Assembly (NCBI GenBank): GCA_036378175.1
Contig: DASUWY010000040.1
Coordinates: 40,884-104,883 of the forward strand
Length of the DNA: 64,000 nucleotides
From: Thermoleophilaceae bacterium
GTDB lineage: Bacteria > Actinomycetota > Thermoleophilia > Solirubrobacterales > Thermoleophilaceae
Direction of reading: 5' to 3'
The notes beneath the pieces are model-generated. The model was given only the letters and a program-made list of their open reading frames with translations. It did no database searches and was not told the origin of the DNA. Every line of letters begins with the position of its first letter. Position 1 is the stretch's first letter. The position numbers were made by a program, and so were the translations under genes. This document shows, piece after piece, positions 59,672 to 64,000 of this stretch.

Positions 59672-61983
59672 GACTCGTCTCCCCTTATTCCTACACCTAC
59701 CCCGGCGGGGTCGGACGGCACGTCGAGGCGCTCGCAGCTGAGCTCATCGAGAAGGGTCACGAGGTCAGGCTGCTGGCCCCATTCGACCCCGATGACCGCT
59801 TTGCGCGCATCAGCCACAAGGGTGCCCGGCCCGAGCCGCGCGAGGCGCCGGATTACCTGATCCCGCTCGGCCGCACGGCTGGGCTTCCGATGAACGGCGC
59901 GGTGTCCAACCTGTCGGTCTACCCAGACGGGCCCGCAAGGCTGAGCCGCGTGCTGCGCCAGGAGAAGTTCGACGTGGTGCACGTCCACGAGCCCAACGCT
60001 CCGTTCGCGAGCTGGCTCACCACAGAGTGGTCGCGCTCGCCGCTCGTCGGCACCTTCCACGCCTACTCCACCAGCCGGATTTCCAACGGGGCCGCAGTGC
60101 TCATCGGCGCGCGCCGTCTTTACAACAAACTTCACGTCCGGATCGCAGTATCCGAGGCAGCGCGCTGGACGGCGCGCCGCTTCTACGGCGGCGAGTACCG
60201 GATCATCCCCAACGGCGTGGACCTCACCGCCGCCGATCCACGGCCCAAGGTGAGGGAGGAGGAGCTCAAGCTGCTGTTCCTCGGGCGAGCCGAGGAGCGC
60301 AAGGGCCTGCCCGTGCTGCTGCGCTCGTTCGAGGCGCTGCGCGGCGCCGGGGTGCCGGCGCGTCTGATCGTCGCGGGCGCCACGCACGAGGAGGTCGAGC
60401 CGTTCCTGCTCGACATCGAGGGCATCGAGATCGCCGGGCGCGTGACGGAGGAGCGGAAGTGGCAGCTCCTGCACGACGCGGACGTGCTGTGCGCGCCCTC
60501 GCTCGGCGGCGAGAGCTTCGGCATGGTCCTCACGGAGGCGTTCGCCTCGCGCACACCGGTGGTCGCGTCCGACATCGCCGGCTACCGCGACGTGGTTCGT
60601 GACGGCGTGGACGGCGTGCTCGTCCGGGTTGCCGATCCGGTGCAGCTGGGCGAGGCGCTTCACGACCTTGGCGTGGACCGCGCGCGACTCGAGGCGATGT
60701 CCACGGCCGCGCGCGAGCGCGCCGAGAGGTTTGCTTGGCCGCAGGTGGCGGCCGAGGTGGAGCGCGCGTACGAAGACGCCGTGGCCATGCCTGAGCCGGC
60801 GGGAGCGGTGAAGTCCGCCGCCGTCCGCGCCGGGGTTGTGCCGTCGTCCGCCGGCGGGCGCCATCCTGCGCGGCGGCTGCCGTCGCTCGAGCCGGTGCTG
60901 CCCGGCCAGACGCGCCGCCGGGCCACCCGTGTGGCGCGCAAGGTGGCCGGCGTGGCCGCCATCGCAGGCGCGGCGGGCCTCGGCTGGCTGGCGCTTCAGC
61001 GAATCGGGATCCAGTCGATCGGCCACGCGCTGCTCGCCGCCACACCCACCTGGGTGCTCCTCGCCCTCGGCCTCATGTGTGCGTCGATGTTCCTGCGCGC
61101 GGAGTCCTGGCATGCGGTGCTTCGGTCCGCGTTGCCGGGCGTTCGCATCCGCCGCCGCGACACCACGCGCGGCGTGATGATCGGCGTGCTCATGTCCGCC
61201 ACGCTCCCCGCCCGTCTGGGCGAGCCTTCGCGCGCCCTGATCGTTTCACGCCGGCTCGGCCGGGTGCGAGAACGCCTGCCGATCGTGCTGGGCACGGTTG
61301 TGTCACAGACGCTTCTCAATCTCGTCGCGCTGGTTGTGCTCGGAGCGATCATGTTCTCCACCGCCACCGTCTTCCAGGGGCACGAGAAGGCGCTGATAGC
61401 CGTCGCCTCCGCACCGGCGGCAATGCTGGCGCTGGTCCTGCTGCTGCCGGCCCTGCTGCGGCGTGGCAAGCCGTCGCGCTTCGTGCGGCTGCGGCGCGCG
61501 ATGGCCGCCGTTCGCGGGGCGATGGAGCAGGTCCGCGCCGGCCTCCAGGTCTTCCGCCATCCCAGGCTCGGCTCGTGGGCCGCCTTCAACCAGCTCGCCG
61601 CGTGGGGCCTCCAGGCCACCGCCTGCTACGTGCTGCTCATCGCGCTCGGGCTCGACCACACAGCCAGCTTCGGCGCGGCGGCCGCGGTGCTGTTCGCCGT
61701 GAACGTGACGGCCGTACTGCCGGCCACGCCGTCCAACCTCGGCGTGTTCCAGGCGGCGTGCGTGGCGGTGCTCTCCGCGTACCACGTGAGCCATGCCGAC
61801 GCTCTTGCCTACGGCATCATCCTTCAGGCGGTGGAGATCGCCACCGCCGTCACGCTCGGCATGCCGGCGCTGCTCCGTGAGGGCACATCCTGGAAGGACA
61901 TGCGCCTGCGCGCGCTGCACACCGCGCCCGTGGAGCTGCACGTCGGCAGTCGCCAGGGCGGCGCGAAACTCGACGCCCGCTAA
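59662..61983 (+). CDS. fusion: PimA-like GT4 mannosyltransferase plus LPG-synthase-TM (flippase-like) domain
   Basis: 773 aa. Residues 1-375 are a GT-B glycosyltransferase of family 4: SPYSYTYPGGVGRHVEALA, DVVHVHEPNAPFASWL, IIPNGVDL, LFLGRAEERKGLPVLL, GGESFGMVLTEAF (ExxxxxxxE donor site). After a linker (376-430) about eight membrane helices form an LPG_synthase_TM/AglD-type domain (RLGEPSRALIVSRRLG, LPATPSNLGVFQAA). PimA proteins put mannose on phosphatidylinositol. A bifunctional glycolipid synthase and flippase is inferred. GTG start. Confidence 0.87.
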   Translation: MRVGLVSPYSYTYPGGVGRHVEALAAELIEKGHEVRLLAPFDPDDRFARISHKGARPEPREAPDYLIPLGRTAGLPMNGAVSNLSVYPDGPARLSRVLRQEKFDVVHVHEPNAPFASWLTTEWSRSPLVGTFHAYSTSRISNGAAVLIGARRLYNKLHVRIAVSEAARWTARRFYGGEYRIIPNGVDLTAADPRPKVREEELKLLFLGRAEERKGLPVLLRSFEALRGAGVPARLIVAGATHEEVEPFLLDIEGIEIAGRVTEERKWQLLHDADVLCAPSLGGESFGMVLTEAFASRTPVVASDIAGYRDVVRDGVDGVLVRVADPVQLGEALHDLGVDRARLEAMSTAARERAERFAWPQVAAEVERAYEDAVAMPEPAGAVKSAAVRAGVVPSSAGGRHPARRLPSLEPVLPGQTRRRATRVARKVAGVAAIAGAAGLGWLALQRIGIQSIGHALLAATPTWVLLALGLMCASMFLRAESWHAVLRSALPGVRIRRRDTTRGVMIGVLMSATLPARLGEPSRALIVSRRLGRVRERLPIVLGTVVSQTLLNLVALVVLGAIMFSTATVFQGHEKALIAVASAPAAMLALVLLLPALLRRGKPSRFVRLRRAMAAVRGAMEQVRAGLQVFRHPRLGSWAAFNQLAAWGLQATACYVLLIALGLDHTASFGAAAAVLFAVNVTAVLPATPSNLGVFQAACVAVLSAYHVSHADALAYGIILQAVEIATAVTLGMPALLREGTSWKDMRLRALHTAPVELHVGSRQGGAKLDAR

Positions 61984-64000
61984 CCGGCCGTTTCCGCCGC
62001 GGGCTCGGCTTCGTCGGCAGTCGCGCTGCCCCCGCTCGCGCGGTCCGGCGGGATGCGGCCGCTGCGCATGCCGAAGTAGCTGGCCTGCGGGTGGTGCGCC
62101 ACGATCGCGATCGTGGACTGCTCCGGGTCGACCGCGAAGCCGTGCGAGAGCGCGAGCCCGATCGACTCGGCGCCGAGCAGCTTGAACACGGGCCCATGCT
62201 GCTCCTGATCGGGGCACGCGGGGTAGCCCCAGGAGTAGCGCCGGCCCTGGTCCGGCCCGAGCCCGAGCTCACTGCGGACGCGCTGGTGCATCCACTCGGC
62301 GATGCCCTCGGCTGACTGCACGCCGAGGCCGTGCACGAAGAGCTGCTCGGCGAACTCGCCTTCCGCCTCGAGCCGCTCGCACAGCTTCGTCACCTCGGGG
62401 CCGGCCGTGACGGCCTGCAGCACGCACACGTCGCGCTCGCCCGAGTCGAGCGGGCGCCAGTAGTCGGCGAGGCAGAGACGGTCGTGCGCGGGCTGGCGCG
62501 GAAACTCGAGCCGCTCGATCTCCTTCGAAGGATCCGACGGGTCGAAGAACACGAGCTCGTCGCCGTCCGCGTTCACCGGGAAGTAGCCGTAGAGCGCGCG
62601 CGGGTGCAGGTAGTCCTGCTCGCGCCACATGCGCTCGAGCCGCGGCTGGAAGTCGTCCCTGAGGAGCCGCTCCCACTCCTCGCCCTTCACGCCCTTGCCG
62701 CCCCAGTGGAGCTTGAAGAGCACGTGCGTGTCGAGCAGCGGGAACACCTCGTCGAGGTCCACGGGCACCTCGCGCACGCCCCAGAACGGTGGATCGGGAA
62801 TCGGCACGTCGATCCGCACGGCGGAGCGCGACGGAGCGTCGGGCGCGGGACCCTCCTCGACCTTCTCCGGCTTCTCGCGCAGCTCCTTCGCCTCGCGGCG
62901 GATGCGCTCGACCAGCGCCTCGCGGGCACCGTCGTCGATCAGGTTGTCCATCACGGACAGCCCCTGGAAGGCATCCTTGCAGTAGAAGACGCCGGGGTCG
63001 TAGACGTCGTCCGACTCGAGCCCGCCGGGGTAGAGGATGCGGCGGCCGAAGTCGCGGTTGATCGCGGCGCCGCCAACCAGGACGGGGTACTTGAGCCCGC
63101 GCTCGTGGAGCTCGGTCACGCAGATCGGCATCTGCTTGGAGGTGGACACGAGCAGCGCCGACAGCCCGATCGCGGTGGCGTTGTGCTCCTGCGCGGCGTC
63201 GATGATCTGCGACACCGGCACCTGCTTGCCGAGGTCCACCACCGTGTAGCCGTTGTTCGTGAGGATCGTGTTCACGAGCGACTTGCCGATGTCGTGCACG
63301 TCGCCGAACACGGTGGCGAGCACCACGGTGCCCTTGGTGTAGCCCTCGATCTTGTCGAGGTACTTCTCGAGCTGGGCGACCGCGCGCTTCATGACCTCGG
63401 CCGACTGCAGGACGAACGGGAGGATCAGCTCGCCGGCGCCGAACTTGTCGCCGACCTCCTTCATCGCAGGCAGCAGCACGTCGTTCAGCACCGGGACGGC
63501 GCCGATCTTGTCGACGGCCTTGTCGATCTGGTCCTCGACGCCGTCCTTCTTGCGGCGCAGGATGTGCCAGTGCAGCGCCTCCTCTGGCTCCATGCCCGCG
63601 GTCGGGTCGCTCCCGCCCGCGTCCTCCTCCTCGGGACCCTTGGACTCGAAGTGGCCGATGAACCGCTCGAGCGCGTCCTCGCGCCGGTTGAACACGAGGT
63701 CGTCGGCGAGCTTGCGCTCGTCCTCGGGGATCTCGCCGTACGGCGTGATGTGGTTCGGGTTGACCATCGCGAGGTCGAGCCCGGCCTGGACGCAGTGGTG
63801 CAGGAAGGTGCTGTTGAGAACCGCGCGCGCCTTCGGCGAGACGCCGAACGACACGTTCGAGACGCCCAGCGAGGTCTTCACCGCGGGCAGCTCCTTCTTG
63901 AGCAGCCGGATGCCCTCGATCGTCTCGACCGCGGACGGCTTCCACTCGTCGTCGCCCGTGGTGAGCGTGAACGTGAGGACGTCGAAGATCAGGAGCTCGG
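61980..64000 (-). CDS. metH: cobalamin-dependent methionine synthase, 5' part beyond window
   Basis: At least 673 aa; the frame runs off the right edge. From the N-terminal side: end of the pterin (methyltetrahydrofolate)-binding domain, helical cap with VLNDVLLPAMKEVGDKFGAGELILPFVLQSAEVM, B12 domain with the cobalt-ligand motif GDVHDIGK (His codon at 63294-63296) and LVSTSKQM, and the AdoMet activation domain (YSWGYPACPDQEQH, ESFGMRSGR-like end at YFGMRSGRIPPD). It makes methionine from homocysteine. The acidic tail follows the last motif. It is convergent with the glycosyltransferase by 4 bp. Confidence 0.94.
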   Translation of the reverse strand, partial: ELLIFDVLTFTLTTGDDEWKPSAVETIEGIRLLKKELPAVKTSLGVSNVSFGVSPKARAVLNSTFLHHCVQAGLDLAMVNPNHITPYGEIPEDERKLADDLVFNRREDALERFIGHFESKGPEEEDAGGSDPTAGMEPEEALHWHILRRKKDGVEDQIDKAVDKIGAVPVLNDVLLPAMKEVGDKFGAGELILPFVLQSAEVMKRAVAQLEKYLDKIEGYTKGTVVLATVFGDVHDIGKSLVNTILTNNGYTVVDLGKQVPVSQIIDAAQEHNATAIGLSALLVSTSKQMPICVTELHERGLKYPVLVGGAAINRDFGRRILYPGGLESDDVYDPGVFYCKDAFQGLSVMDNLIDDGAREALVERIRREAKELREKPEKVEEGPAPDAPSRSAVRIDVPIPDPPFWGVREVPVDLDEVFPLLDTHVLFKLHWGGKGVKGEEWERLLRDDFQPRLERMWREQDYLHPRALYGYFPVNADGDELVFFDPSDPSKEIERLEFPRQPAHDRLCLADYWRPLDSGERDVCVLQAVTAGPEVTKLCERLEAEGEFAEQLFVHGLGVQSAEGIAEWMHQRVRSELGLGPDQGRRYSWGYPACPDQEQHGPVFKLLGAESIGLALSHGFAVDPEQSTIAIVAHHPQASYFGMRSGRIPPDRASGGSATADEAEPAAETAG

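Overview
This window is a very GC-rich, gene-dense stretch of a high-GC Gram-positive (Actinomycetota) chromosome. It most resembles a soil Thermoleophilia/Solirubrobacterales-type organism. That rests on frequent GTG/TTG starts, mostly TGA stops, 1-4 nt gene overlaps, a DUF3618/holin-X small membrane protein cluster, an RsbU/RsbW-STAS partner-switching pair, actinobacterial-type HemQ, and a metabolism rich in acyl-CoA dehydrogenases and CoA-transferases. No rRNA, tRNA, CRISPR array, phage or plasmid backbone was seen. Both edges cut a gene: an SDR on the left and B12-dependent methionine synthase on the right.

Layout. 1-6.4 kb: mixed oxidoreductases, a glutamine amidotransferase, a GNAT enzyme, a LysR regulator, a putative secreted zinc peptidase and a FabG-like SDR. 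6.5-9 kb: cytochrome bd oxidase (cydAB). 9-11.6 kb: a stress-type phosphatase/anti-sigma kinase fusion with its STAS partner. 11.6-12.4 kb: a gene-free repeat region with a 154-bp tandem duplication and several hairpins. 12.6-21.7 kb: an OmpR-type two-component system divergent from a complete heme-copper oxidase operon (cupredoxin-like protein, CoxB, CoxA, CoxC, a heme A synthase-like/heme O synthase fusion, SCO, CtaG). 22.5-34 kb: acyl-CoA catabolism (two acyl-CoA dehydrogenases, MBL hydrolase, enoyl-CoA hydratase, carboxyltransferase, BKACE, CoA-transferase, MerR and TetR regulators). 34-44 kb: methyltransferase, redox enzymes, glycosyltransferase, NudC, and a nitrilase-TetR pair with a palindromic operator. 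44-52 kb: small envelope proteins, AI-2E permease, DegV, epimerase, patatin and a secreted muramidase-like protein. 51.7-52.7 kb: a Grx4-BolA/A-type carrier Fe-S module. 53-64 kb: DNA glycosylase, L,D-transpeptidase, FAH hydrolase, GH76, HemQ, a PimA-like glycosyltransferase fused to a flippase-like membrane domain, and MetH.

The most unusual structure is a dispersed family of heptanucleotide tandem arrays, each unit starting with GG. At two loci (30.65-31.13 kb and 45.95-46.37 kb) the arrays face each other as terminal inverted repeats around one small antisense gene for a four-helix-bundle protein of the 23S-rRNA-intervening-sequence family. A third locus (51.62-51.69 kb) has facing arrays but no gene, and two more (39.97 and 58.00 kb) are short solo arrays. 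At four loci the first G of an array is also the last base of a neighbouring TAG stop codon. This looks like a small mobile cassette that inserts at gene ends, with full, empty and solo forms in one window.

Other points of note are the compact heme A synthase-like/CtaB fusion, the GT4/LPG-synthase-TM fusion, ATGAC repeats at 11-bp spacing between the two-component system and the oxidase operon, and a perfect 18-bp palindrome before the nitrilase-TetR operon.
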